Source: CAZGMC01 sp964526565 (GTDB taxonomy: Bacteria > Pseudomonadota > Alphaproteobacteria > DSM-16000 > Inquilinaceae). From it: a DNA stretch of 57,370 nt. Shown here one piece after another: positions 27,451-38,019 of the stretch. Location: the NCBI GenBank assembly GCA_964526565.1, contig CAZGMC010000013.1, positions 1-57,370 of the forward strand. The letters run 5' to 3'. Within the stretch, counting starts at the first letter, position 1; the number at the start of each line of letters is the position of its first letter. The position numbers and the translations under genes were made by a program. Under the pieces are notes generated by a model, which worked only from the letters and a program-made list of their open reading frames with translations, was not told where the DNA came from and did not search any database.

Positions 27451-28062
27451 CTAACCGATCAGCCAGGGCTGCTGCGTGCGCAGGCGTGCCTCGTAGGTGT
27501 CGATGGCGTCGGCGTGGGCCAGGGTCAGGCCGATGTCGTCCAGGCCGTTGAGCAGGCAGTGCTTGCGGAACGGATCGACGTCGAACCGGATCACGCCACC
27601 GTCGGGGCCGCGGATCTCCTGCGCCTCCAGGTCGACGGTGATCGTGGCGTTGGCGCCGCGGGAGGCGTCGTCGAGCAGCTTGTCAATCTCCGCCGGCGGC
27701 AGGACGATCGGCAGGATGCCGTTCTTGAAGCAGTTGTTGTAGAAGATGTCGGCGAAGCTCGGCGCGATGACGCAGCGGATGCCGAAGTCCAGCAGCGCCC
27801 ACGGCGCGTGCTCCCGCGACGACCCGCAGCCGAAGTTCTCGCCGGCGATCAGGATGCCGGCCTTGCGGTAGGCCGGCCTGTTGAGCACGAACTCAGGGTT
27901 CTCCGTGCCATCAGGAGTGTAGCGCATCTCGTCGAACAGGTTCCGGCCCAGGCCGGTGCGCTTGATCGTCTTCAGGTACTGCTTGGGGATGATCATGTCG
28001 GTGTCGACGTTGATCATCGGCAGCGGCGCGGCAACGCCGGTCAGCGTGGTGAAGGGCTGCAT
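27451..28062 (-). CDS. leuD: 3-isopropylmalate dehydratase small subunit
   Basis: 203 residues; forms the leucine-pathway isomerase with LeuC. Visible are NVDTDMIIPKQYLKTIKRTGLG, the swivel-domain signature GENFGCGSSREHAPWAL and APSFADIFYNNCFKNGILP. The usual neighbours leuC and leuB are absent; upstream lies a malyl-CoA lyase-like gene in the same direction with a terminator-like hairpin between them. Confidence 0.95.
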   Translation of the reverse strand: MQPFTTLTGVAAPLPMINVDTDMIIPKQYLKTIKRTGLGRNLFDEMRYTPDGTENPEFVLNRPAYRKAGILIAGENFGCGSSREHAPWALLDFGIRCVIAPSFADIFYNNCFKNGILPIVLPPAEIDKLLDDASRGANATITVDLEAQEIRGPDGGVIRFDVDPFRKHCLLNGLDDIGLTLAHADAIDTYEARLRTQQPWLIG

Positions 28063-28131
28063 GGCTGGTCGCGTCTCGGGTGGAACGTCTGCCAGGGACT
28101 ATGGCCGGCCGCCATGGTGCCAGGCAAGATG

Positions 28132-28167
28132 CAAAACGGGCCCCGCGGCGCGCCGCCGCGAGGCCCG
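28132..28167 (-). terminator. Terminator after malyl-CoA lyase-like gene
   Basis: A 13-bp stem with one mismatch (28137-28149 with 28155-28167) and a five-base loop is followed on the minus strand by TTTTGC. It lies about 30 bp after the gene's stop. Confidence 0.6.
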
Positions 28168-28194
28168 TCTGGCGGCGGCGCGCCGGACCCGGCG

Positions 28195-29178
28195 TCAACC
28201 GGGCCGGCCGGCGATCTGTTCGTAGGTGCGGACTAGGTTCTCGGCCTGCTTGATCGAGGCGATGTCGATCAGCTTGCCGTCCAGCGTGACCGCCCCGGCT
28301 CCTTCCTTCTGCGCCTTCTCCATGGCTTCCAGGATGCGGCGGGCCTGCTCCAGGTCCTTCTCGGCCGGGCTGAACACCTCGTTGGCCAGGTCGGTCTGGC
28401 TGGGATGGATGCTCCACTTGCCCTCGCAGCCCAGCACCGCGGCACGCCGCGCCTGGGCGACATAGCCGTCGGCGTCGCGGATGTCGCCGAACGGCCCATC
28501 GATCGGGCGCAGGCCGTGGGCACGGGCGGCGATGACCATGCGCGAGATGGCGTAGTGCCACATGTCCTGCCAGTGCGTCTGCCGCCCGGCGGGATCGTCG
28601 GCGTCGGTCAGCACCACATAGTCCGGATGCGGGCCGCCGATGCGCACGGTCCGGGCGCGCGTCGAGGCGGCATAGTCGGCCACGCCGAAGTGCAGCGATT
28701 CAAGGCGCGGCGAGGCACCGGCAATCTCGTCGATGTTCATCATGCCAAGCGCCGTCTCGATGATCAGTTCGAGACCGATGCGTTTCTTGAAGCCCTTGGC
28801 CTGCTCGATCTGGGTGAGGAGCATGTCGATGGCGTAGACGTCGGCGGCGGTGCCGACCTTGGGGATCATGATCAGGTCGAGCTTGTCGCCGGCCTGCTCG
28901 ACCACGTCGACCACGTCGCGATAGCAGTAGTGGGTGTCGAGGCCGTTGATCCGCACCGACATGGTGTGGCCGCTCCAGTCCTGGTCATGAAGCGCCTCGA
29001 TGATGTTCTTGCGCGCCTGCTCCTTGTCGGGTGGCGCCACGGCGTCCTCGAGGTCCAGAAAGATCACGTCGGCCGGGCTCGACGGTGCCTTCTGCAGGAA
29101 CTTGGGGTTGGACCCCGGCACCGCCAGTTCGGAGCGGTTGAGCCGTGGCGTGCATTGCTCGACGATCTTGAAGCTCAT
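28195..29178 (-). CDS. L-malyl-CoA/beta-methylmalyl-CoA lyase (CitE family)
   Basis: 327 residues, close to the length of Rhodobacter Mcl1. It has the HpcH/HpaI aldolase fold with RLNRSELAVPGSNPKFLQKA, the acidic metal-site strand VIFLDLEDAVAPPDKEQAR, RINGLDTHYCYRDV, LELIIETALGMMN and GKWSIHPSQTDLANEVFSP. Likely reaction: reversible cleavage of malyl-CoA or methylmalyl-CoA, as in the ethylmalonyl-CoA or glyoxylate pathways. The exact substrate cannot be decided here. GGGAGG precedes the ATG at 29178. Confidence 0.88.
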   Translation of the reverse strand: MSFKIVEQCTPRLNRSELAVPGSNPKFLQKAPSSPADVIFLDLEDAVAPPDKEQARKNIIEALHDQDWSGHTMSVRINGLDTHYCYRDVVDVVEQAGDKLDLIMIPKVGTAADVYAIDMLLTQIEQAKGFKKRIGLELIIETALGMMNIDEIAGASPRLESLHFGVADYAASTRARTVRIGGPHPDYVVLTDADDPAGRQTHWQDMWHYAISRMVIAARAHGLRPIDGPFGDIRDADGYVAQARRAAVLGCEGKWSIHPSQTDLANEVFSPAEKDLEQARRILEAMEKAQKEGAGAVTLDGKLIDIASIKQAENLVRTYEQIAGRPG

Positions 29179-29280
29179 GGTTTCCTCCCGGCACCGTGTC
29201 GTGGATTTCGTTGAAGTACGGGCCCCGCATCCGTTTATACCGGAAGGGCCTGAACGGGGCCAGCCCTTCACGTTGCATGG

Positions 29281-30537
29281 TTATCGCACTGCGGGATCGG
29301 CAGGGGCCGGCACGAACACTTCGTGCGGGCCGGAAATGCCGCGCAGGTCGAACAGGCCGAGCGTTTCGGTGGGCCGCCGGCTGGCCTGGGCGAAGGCCCT
29401 GGACAGCAGCGGCCGCCGGCCCAGTGCCTTGCACAGCGCCTCCAGCCGCTGGGCGAGGTTGACCGCCGGGCCGATCACCGTGAAGTCGAGCCGTTTGGCG
29501 GCGCCGACATTGCCGTACATCACCTCGCCCAGGTGCAGGGCGATGCCGTAGTTCAGCGGTGCCGCGCCGCTGCCCTCACGGCGGCAATTCAGCGCGGCCA
29601 TGCGTTCCTCCGCATCCATTGCCGCGTCCAGGGCCCGGTCGCAGGCCAGCCCCGAAGGACATCCGGTGCCGGCCGGGGCGCAGCGGCCGTCGACGGGAAA
29701 CACGGCGAGCATGGCGTCGCCCATGAACTTGAGCACCTCGCCGCCGTGCTCCTGCACCGGCACCGCGATGGCGTCGAAATAGTCGTTGAGCAGGCCGATC
29801 AGCGCGTCGCGGGGCAGCGCCTCGCTCAGGGCCGTGAAGTTGCGCAGGTCGGCGTACCAGATGGCAGCGAACAGGGTCTCGCCGCTGCCGCGGGTGATCT
29901 GCCCATCAAGAATGTGCCGGCCGGCATTGCGGCCGACATAGGTGTCCAGAACGTTCTGTGCCGTGCTGCGCAGCGTCTCGCGCTCGATCAGCCGTGCCAG
30001 CACCGGCACCAGGTCGTAGACCTCCTTCAGGTTGGCGGCGGAGAAGCCGTCCGGGCCGTCCGAGGTGAACGATACGGCGGTCCGGCCGCCCGTGCTGAAC
30101 TCGAGCGGGAGGCAGACATAGTCGGTGGCGCCGGCCTCGGTGAGCTCGTCGAGCAGCGGGAACTCGCCGCGCCCCTCGCCCCGCGCGAGACGCCGGCGCA
30201 CCGCGCCATAGCCCTCGTCCATGACCAGCCTGAGCGGATTGTCGGCGAAGGCCGAGCGCCGGCGCAAACCATGCTCGCCGAAGCCCTGGACCATCTCCGC
30301 CTCGCCGCGGGTCCAGCGGTGGGCGCAGCCGACATAGACCGGGTGCAGCGTCGGCACCAGGCAGAACAGCCGCCACAGCGGCACGCCCTCCCCGACCAGC
30401 CGTTCGGCCAGGGCGCGCAACAGGTCCGGCACCGACTCGATGCGCCACGCCTCCAGGATCAGCCATTCGATGACGGGCGTTGACGTCCACGCGGACGGCC
30501 CGGGCACGGTGCGGTCGGCGGAGCTGGTTACGGTCAT
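29281..30537 (-). CDS. Class III adenylate/guanylate cyclase with N-terminal sensor region
   Basis: 418 residues. The C-terminal cyclase domain (about 225-400) has IWYADLRNFTALSE with the metal-binding Asp, a second metal Asp in LKFMGDAMLAVFP, and the DFTVIGPAVNLAQRLE dimer-interface segment. The N-terminal 200 residues (VIEWLILEAWRIESVPDLLR, YVCLPLEFSTGGRTAVSFTS) look like a GAF-type sensor; no membrane segment is seen. Such proteins in alphaproteobacteria often have SAM or GAF-like input domains. Product is probably cAMP, by family only. Confidence 0.88.
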   Translation of the reverse strand: MTVTSSADRTVPGPSAWTSTPVIEWLILEAWRIESVPDLLRALAERLVGEGVPLWRLFCLVPTLHPVYVGCAHRWTRGEAEMVQGFGEHGLRRRSAFADNPLRLVMDEGYGAVRRRLARGEGRGEFPLLDELTEAGATDYVCLPLEFSTGGRTAVSFTSDGPDGFSAANLKEVYDLVPVLARLIERETLRSTAQNVLDTYVGRNAGRHILDGQITRGSGETLFAAIWYADLRNFTALSEALPRDALIGLLNDYFDAIAVPVQEHGGEVLKFMGDAMLAVFPVDGRCAPAGTGCPSGLACDRALDAAMDAEERMAALNCRREGSGAAPLNYGIALHLGEVMYGNVGAAKRLDFTVIGPAVNLAQRLEALCKALGRRPLLSRAFAQASRRPTETLGLFDLRGISGPHEVFVPAPADPAVR

Positions 30538-30844
30538 GGCGGGCGGGTCCGGACCTCGGCAGTGTGACAGGGATGTTTCAGTCATTAGCTGGGGCAAGTC
30601 CGGCTGTCCCGCAAGGCGCCGCGCAACTTCGGATTGTCGCATGTCTGGGCTCAAGACAGACCGTTTCCGGCCCGTGGCCTGCGGGTGCCCGATCCTGGCG
30701 GCCTTTCGGCCCGCTTGCGTCAGGAGTCGTGACTGCCGGTGGAGTGGATGTCCTGAAGTGGATGTCCCGCCAATGCGCATGAAAAAAGCCCGGCGCCACT
30801 GGCGCCGGGCTTCCGCTGCGGGCGGATGTGGCAATCAGATGTCC
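30538..30844. other. Intergenic region, cyclase promoter and mdh terminator
   Basis: 307 bp without a gene. It contains the 5' region of the cyclase gene and the strong mdh terminator hairpin at 30782-30810. Nothing else was recognised. Confidence 0.6.
30782..30810 (-). terminator. Rho-independent terminator of mdh
   Basis: On the minus strand gcccggcgcc-agt-ggcgccgggc is followed by six T residues, about 35 bp after the mdh stop. A textbook intrinsic terminator. Confidence 0.9.
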
Positions 30845-31804
30845 TTAACCTTCCGCCTGCATCTTGCTGGCGATGGAGACCAGCTCCTTCACCGAATTGA
30901 CCGAGTGGTCGAACATGGCCTTCTCGTCGGCATTCAGCTCGATCTCGATGATGCGCTCGACGCCGCCGGCGCCGATGATCACCGGCACGCCGACATACAT
31001 GCCGTCCACGCCGTATTGGCCGCTCAGGTAGGCCGCGCACGGCAGCAGGCGCTTCTTGTCCTTCAGGTAGGAGTCGGCCATGGCGATGGCCGAGGCGGCC
31101 GGGGCGTAGAACGCCGAGCCGGTCTTGAGCAGCTTGACGATCTCGCCGCCGCCATTGCGCGTCCGGTTGACGATGGCGTCGATGCGCTCCTGCGTGGTCC
31201 AGCCCATCTTGACCAGATCGGGCAGCGGGATGCCGGCGACGGTGGAATAGCGCACCAGCGGCACCATGGTGTCGCCGTGGCCGCCGAGCACGAACGCCGT
31301 CACGTCCTCCACCGAGACCTTGAACTCGTCGGCCAGGAAGCAGCGGAAGCGGGCGCTGTCGAGGACGCCGGCCATGCCGCAGACCATGTGCGCCGGCAGG
31401 CCCGCAGCCTCCTGCAGCACCTTGACCATGGCATCGAGCGGATTGGTGATGCAGATGACGAAGGCGTTCGGGCAGCGCTGCTTGATGTTCTCGCCGACCG
31501 TGACCATCACCTTGGTGTTGACGCCGATCAGGTCGTCACGGCTCATGCCCGGCTTGCGCGGCACGCCGGCGGTGACGATGACCACGTCGGCGCCGTCGAT
31601 CACGCTGTAGTCGCTGCCACCGGCATAGACGGCATCGAACCCTTCGACGGGGGCGGTCTGGGCGATGTCCAGCGCCTTGCCGTCAGGCACGCCGTCGACG
31701 ATGTCGAACAGCGTCACGTCGCCGAGCTCCTTCAGGCCGGCGAGCAGCGCCAATGTGCCGCCGATCTGGCCTGCACCGACCAGCGCAACCTTGCTTCGTG
31801 CCAT
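30845..31804 (-). CDS. mdh: Malate dehydrogenase
   Basis: 319 residues, LDH-like type. KVALVGAGQIGGTLALLAGL is the NAD fold. VTAGVPRKPGMSRDDL is the substrate loop, ITNPLDAMVKVLQEAAGLP follows, and LGGHGDTMVPLVRYSTVAGIP carries the catalytic His. TCA-cycle enzyme; sucA-sucB lie 1.2 kb further on, on the opposite strand. Confidence 0.96.
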   Translation of the reverse strand: MARSKVALVGAGQIGGTLALLAGLKELGDVTLFDIVDGVPDGKALDIAQTAPVEGFDAVYAGGSDYSVIDGADVVIVTAGVPRKPGMSRDDLIGVNTKVMVTVGENIKQRCPNAFVICITNPLDAMVKVLQEAAGLPAHMVCGMAGVLDSARFRCFLADEFKVSVEDVTAFVLGGHGDTMVPLVRYSTVAGIPLPDLVKMGWTTQERIDAIVNRTRNGGGEIVKLLKTGSAFYAPAASAIAMADSYLKDKKRLLPCAAYLSGQYGVDGMYVGVPVIIGAGGVERIIEIELNADEKAMFDHSVNSVKELVSIASKMQAEG

Positions 31805-31971
31805 GGATTCCCCCCTTTGTTGGGTTGATGGATTGGATGACGACCGGCGACGCTGGCAACCTTGGGCGGTGCCGGGCCGCCGCAAGAACGGATGCGGCCC
31901 TTGTTACCGGGATCCGCCGAACGGGGCAAGCCTTGCGCGGAAGCTGTGTCCGCGGATGGTGCCTGCTGCGG

Positions 31972-32475
31972 TCAGAACACCGTGATCAGAACGGAAAGGA
32001 TGCCGAGGGAAACTGCCATCATGGCGCCGAGGCGAATGGTCATTCTTTGCTCCAAGGCAGCAAGCTTCATGTCGATGCGGGCTTCCAATTCCTCCAGCCG
32101 ACGCTCGAGGCCGTCCATGCGGTGATCCAGGCCGTCAAGCCGGCGGTCGATCCCCTGGAAACGCTTATCAACCGACTGGAAACGCTCGTCAATTTTTTGA
32201 AAGCGGTCATCGATAGCCTGAAAGTGGTCATCGATAGCCTGAAAGCGGTCATCGATAGCCTGAAAGCGATGCTCAAGGTCGCTTCGCAGCGCACCGATGG
32301 CATCATGAAATTCGTGCCGCAGCGCCTGGACCGCCTCGTCCAGGTCCGACCTGGTGACCACCGCCTCGCGCAAGGCAAGGTCAAGGGCGTCGGCATGCAG
32401 GCGCGCCTGCCCCTCCGTCACCCCGCCGGCCGTCAAACGGTCCATGTAGGCGAGCCTGTCGAACAAGACGGTCAT
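31972..32475 (-). CDS. DUF1640-like coiled-coil membrane protein
   Basis: 167 residues. The N-terminus (FDRLAYMDRLTAGGVTEGQARLHADAL) resembles the head of the DUF1640/CCDC90 family. A long coiled coil with repeated FQAIDDRFQAIDDHFQAIDD heptads follows, and a single C-terminal hydrophobic segment (GAMMAVSLGILSVLITVF) probably anchors it in the membrane. The heptad part is encoded by three nearly identical 21-bp units at about 32199-32268, so copy number may vary. Function unknown. Confidence 0.75.
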   Translation of the reverse strand: MTVLFDRLAYMDRLTAGGVTEGQARLHADALDLALREAVVTRSDLDEAVQALRHEFHDAIGALRSDLEHRFQAIDDRFQAIDDHFQAIDDRFQKIDERFQSVDKRFQGIDRRLDGLDHRMDGLERRLEELEARIDMKLAALEQRMTIRLGAMMAVSLGILSVLITVF

Positions 32476-32598
32476 CGCAGCCCTGCGCCGGCTCCCTGGA
32501 TGCGACACGCTCCAGTATGGCAGATGGATCATACCATGGTTGTGCCAGCCGGTACAGCGACCACGACCGCCGCGGGGTCGCAGGCGGCCGGCCCGTCC

Positions 32599-32817
32599 GG
32601 TGCTGCTGCCCGGTGCTGCTGCCCGGTGCTGCTGCCCGGTGCTGCTGCCCGGTGCTGCTGCCCGNNNNNNNNNNNNNNNNNNNNNNNNNNNNNNNNNNNN
32701 NNNNNNNNNNNNNNNNNNNNNNNNNNNNNNNNNNNNNNNNNNNNNNNNNNNNNNNNNNNNNNNNCGGTGCTGCTGCCCGGTGCTGCTGCCCGGTGCTGCT
32801 GCCCGGTGCTGCTGCCC
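32599..32817. repeat. 13-bp tandem repeat array with gap
   Basis: Unit ggtgctgctgccc: five perfect copies at 32599-32663 and four at 32766-32817, separated by 100 Ns that probably stand for more copies. Confidence 0.9.
32665..32764. other. Assembly gap (100 Ns)
   Basis: Exactly 100 Ns inside the 13-bp tandem array. Confidence 0.98.
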
Positions 32818-33006
32818 GGCCGCAAAGAATTGAGCATAGTCTTTATCCGCCGCATCCCCTATATATCGGTGCAACGACGGCCGCGCCGGCGGGCGGCGAA
32901 CCGTTTTGTTTCGGGTTCGCTCCGGACGGCGGGTGCCCGGGAGGAACCCTTCGCGTGCCAGAGAAAGGGAAGCGGGCGCGGGTGTGCGCCTGCTCGGATC
33001 GGAGCC

Positions 33007-35886
<2,880 letters not shown>

Positions 35887-36014
35887 GATGGCGGGCGCCG
35901 GGCCGCCGTGCAGCGCGGCCCGGCTTCGACGACCGGGTGGATATGCCCGGTCATGTCTCGGATGGCCGGCCTCGGATGGCCGGCACGGCGACCAAGAAGA
36001 ACAGGTGGGCGGTC

Positions 36015-37613
36015 ATGAGCATCGAGATCAAGGTGCCGGCTCTGGGTGAATCGGTGACCGAGGCGACGGTGGCGCGCTGGCTGAAGAAGGCCGGCGAGCC
36101 GGTCGGCCGCGACGAGCCGCTGGTCGAGCTTGAGACCGACAAGGCCACGCTGGAGGTGAACGCCCCGCAGAGCGGCGTGCTGTCCGAGGTCCGCGCCGAA
36201 GAGGGCCAGGATGTCGAGGTCGGCGCCGTGCTGGGCGTGATCGAGGAGGCCGAAGCAGCGGCCGGGAAGGCCGCCCCGCCACCGAGGACCGAGGCCGCGC
36301 CGGCCGCCGCGCCTGCCGAGAAGCCGGCGACTGAAGAGCCGGCGGCCGAGGCGCCGAAGGCGGAAGAGCCGAAGGCGGAAGAGCCGACCGCCGCCGAGAC
36401 CTTCGAACTCAAGGTGCCGGCGCTCGGCGAATCTGTCACGTCCGCCACCATCGCCAAGTGGCTCAAGCAGGCCGGCGACCGCATCGAGCGCGACGAGCCG
36501 CTGGTGGAACTCGAAACCGACAAGGCGACCCTGGAGGTCAACGCGCCCGAGGCCGGCGTGCTGCTGGAGGTGCGCGCCGAGACCGGCCAGGACGTGGAGG
36601 TGGGTGCCGTGCTCGCCCTGATCGGCGTCGGCGCAGGCGCACCGGCGACCGCACCGGCGCCGGAGGAGGAAGCCTTCATCATGCCGGCGGCGCGCAAGCT
36701 GATCGAGGACCACGGCCTCGATGCCGCGACGGTCGAAGGCACCGGCAAGGGCGGCCGGATCACCAAGGAGGACGTCCTGTCCCATCTGGAACGGGGGCCG
36801 GGCGCCGCTCCGTCCCGACCCGCCGCCGCCCCGGCTCCCGCAGCGGCCGCCGGCCCGGCAACGATCGAGGTGCCCGCCTTCCAGCGCCCGGAAACGCCGC
36901 CCGCGCCGCGCCGCGACCGCGAGGAGCGGGTGCGCATGAGCAAGCTGCGCAAGACCATCGCCGCGCGGCTCAAGCAGGCGCAGAACACCGCCGCCATGCT
37001 GACCACCTTCAACGAAGTGGACATGACCGCGGTCATGGACCTGCGCGGCCGCTATCGCGATGTCTTTGAAAAGCGGCACGGCGTGCGCCTTGGCTTCATG
37101 GGCTTCTTCGTGAAGGCGGTGGTCGACGCGCTGCAGGAGTTCCCCGCCGTCAACGCCGAGATCGACGGCGACGAGCTGGTCTACAAGAACTACTACGACA
37201 TCGGCGTCGCCGTCGGCACGCCGCAGGGCCTGGTCGTGCCGGTGGTGCGCGATGTGGACCGGCTTGGCTTCGCCGACATTGAAAAGACCATCGGCGACCT
37301 TGGTCGCCGCGCCCGCGACGGCAAGCTGACCATCACCGAGCTGACCGGCGGCACGTTCACGATCACCAATGGCGGCATCTATGGCTCGCTGATGTCGACA
37401 CCGATCCTCAACCCGCCGCAGTCGGGCATCCTGGGCATGCACAAGGTGATGCAGCGGCCGATGGTGGTGAACGGGGCGATCGAGCCGCGGCCGATGATGT
37501 ACGTGGCGCTCAGCTACGACCACCGCATCATCGACGGTTCGGAGGCGGTCAGCTTCCTGGTCCGCGTCAAGGACTGCATCGAGGATCCCGAGCGGCTGCT
37601 GCTGGCGGTGTGA
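36015..37613 (+). CDS. sucB: Dihydrolipoamide succinyltransferase E2 with two lipoyl domains
   Basis: 532 residues. Two lipoyl domains (about residues 2-77 and 132-208) share VPALGESVT and ETDKATLEVNAP, with lipoylated Lys43 in the first. They are joined by an Ala/Glu/Pro-rich linker. A peripheral subunit-binding domain follows (MPAARKLIEDHGLDAATVEG), then the catalytic domain ending in SYDHRIIDGSEAV with the active-site His and Asp. One lipoyl domain is the common number for 2-oxoglutarate E2, so this looks like an internal duplication. The ATG at 36015 starts the conserved SIEIKVPALGES. The foreign island begins right after the stop. Confidence 0.95.
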   Translation: MSIEIKVPALGESVTEATVARWLKKAGEPVGRDEPLVELETDKATLEVNAPQSGVLSEVRAEEGQDVEVGAVLGVIEEAEAAAGKAAPPPRTEAAPAAAPAEKPATEEPAAEAPKAEEPKAEEPTAAETFELKVPALGESVTSATIAKWLKQAGDRIERDEPLVELETDKATLEVNAPEAGVLLEVRAETGQDVEVGAVLALIGVGAGAPATAPAPEEEAFIMPAARKLIEDHGLDAATVEGTGKGGRITKEDVLSHLERGPGAAPSRPAAAPAPAAAAGPATIEVPAFQRPETPPAPRRDREERVRMSKLRKTIAARLKQAQNTAAMLTTFNEVDMTAVMDLRGRYRDVFEKRHGVRLGFMGFFVKAVVDALQEFPAVNAEIDGDELVYKNYYDIGVAVGTPQGLVVPVVRDVDRLGFADIEKTIGDLGRRARDGKLTITELTGGTFTITNGGIYGSLMSTPILNPPQSGILGMHKVMQRPMVVNGAIEPRPMMYVALSYDHRIIDGSEAVSFLVRVKDCIEDPERLLLAV

Positions 37614-37629
37614 TAACAACGGGGGTAAA

Positions 37630-38019
37630 ATGCCTAACTACTATACGGCTGCCAACCGACATATAATAGATTCGTCACACCTATATTTGCATGGTCGCAT
37701 TGACAATGCGGACCACTTATGTGGCATTGCCGCAGAGTGTGCATTGAAACACATACTTATTATTAACGGAGCCCATGTATCTCCGGATGGAACTATAAAT
37801 AATCCCTATAGGGAACACATAAATAAGCTTTGGGACAATGCCGTGCTTTACTTGCACAATCGATCCGGCGCCCGTTCTTTCCCTTTTTTATCGCTCGCGT
37901 CTACTCCTTTTCAACATTGGACGATAAATAACCGTTATGAAGACGATGGCCATGCCCAAGACACCGACTATCAAGACCGATACCAGCTTGCCAGGACACT
38001 TGTCGGGAGCATGCCATGA
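37630..38019 (+). CDS. Small HEPN-like protein (island gene 1)
   Basis: 129 residues, predicted all-helical. The pattern ANRHIIDSSHLYLHGRIDNA, then ADHLCGIAAECALKHILI, resembles a group of HEPN-fold proteins with a conserved Arg/His/Asp start and an AAECALK helix. R10-x6-H17 would fit the broad Rx4-6H HEPN motif, but its place at the N-terminus is unusual for the catalytic motif, so RNase activity is uncertain. The C-terminal half has HWTINNRYEDDG. A GGGGG ribosome site lies five bases before the ATG. The stop overlaps gene 2 (ATGA). I do not recognise a named family; the HEPN assignment is by pattern and needs a profile search. Confidence 0.7.
   Translation: MPNYYTAANRHIIDSSHLYLHGRIDNADHLCGIAAECALKHILIINGAHVSPDGTINNPYREHINKLWDNAVLYLHNRSGARSFPFLSLASTPFQHWTINNRYEDDGHAQDTDYQDRYQLARTLVGSMP

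Larger units (their letters stand above)
32476..33006. other. Gene-free stretch upstream of sucA with minisatellite
   Basis: About 530 bp including 100 Ns. It holds a 13-bp tandem repeat on both sides of the gap and the sucA leader. No coding region is convincing. The sucA promoter should lie at 32820-33000; no clear -35/-10 pair was recognised. Confidence 0.7.
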
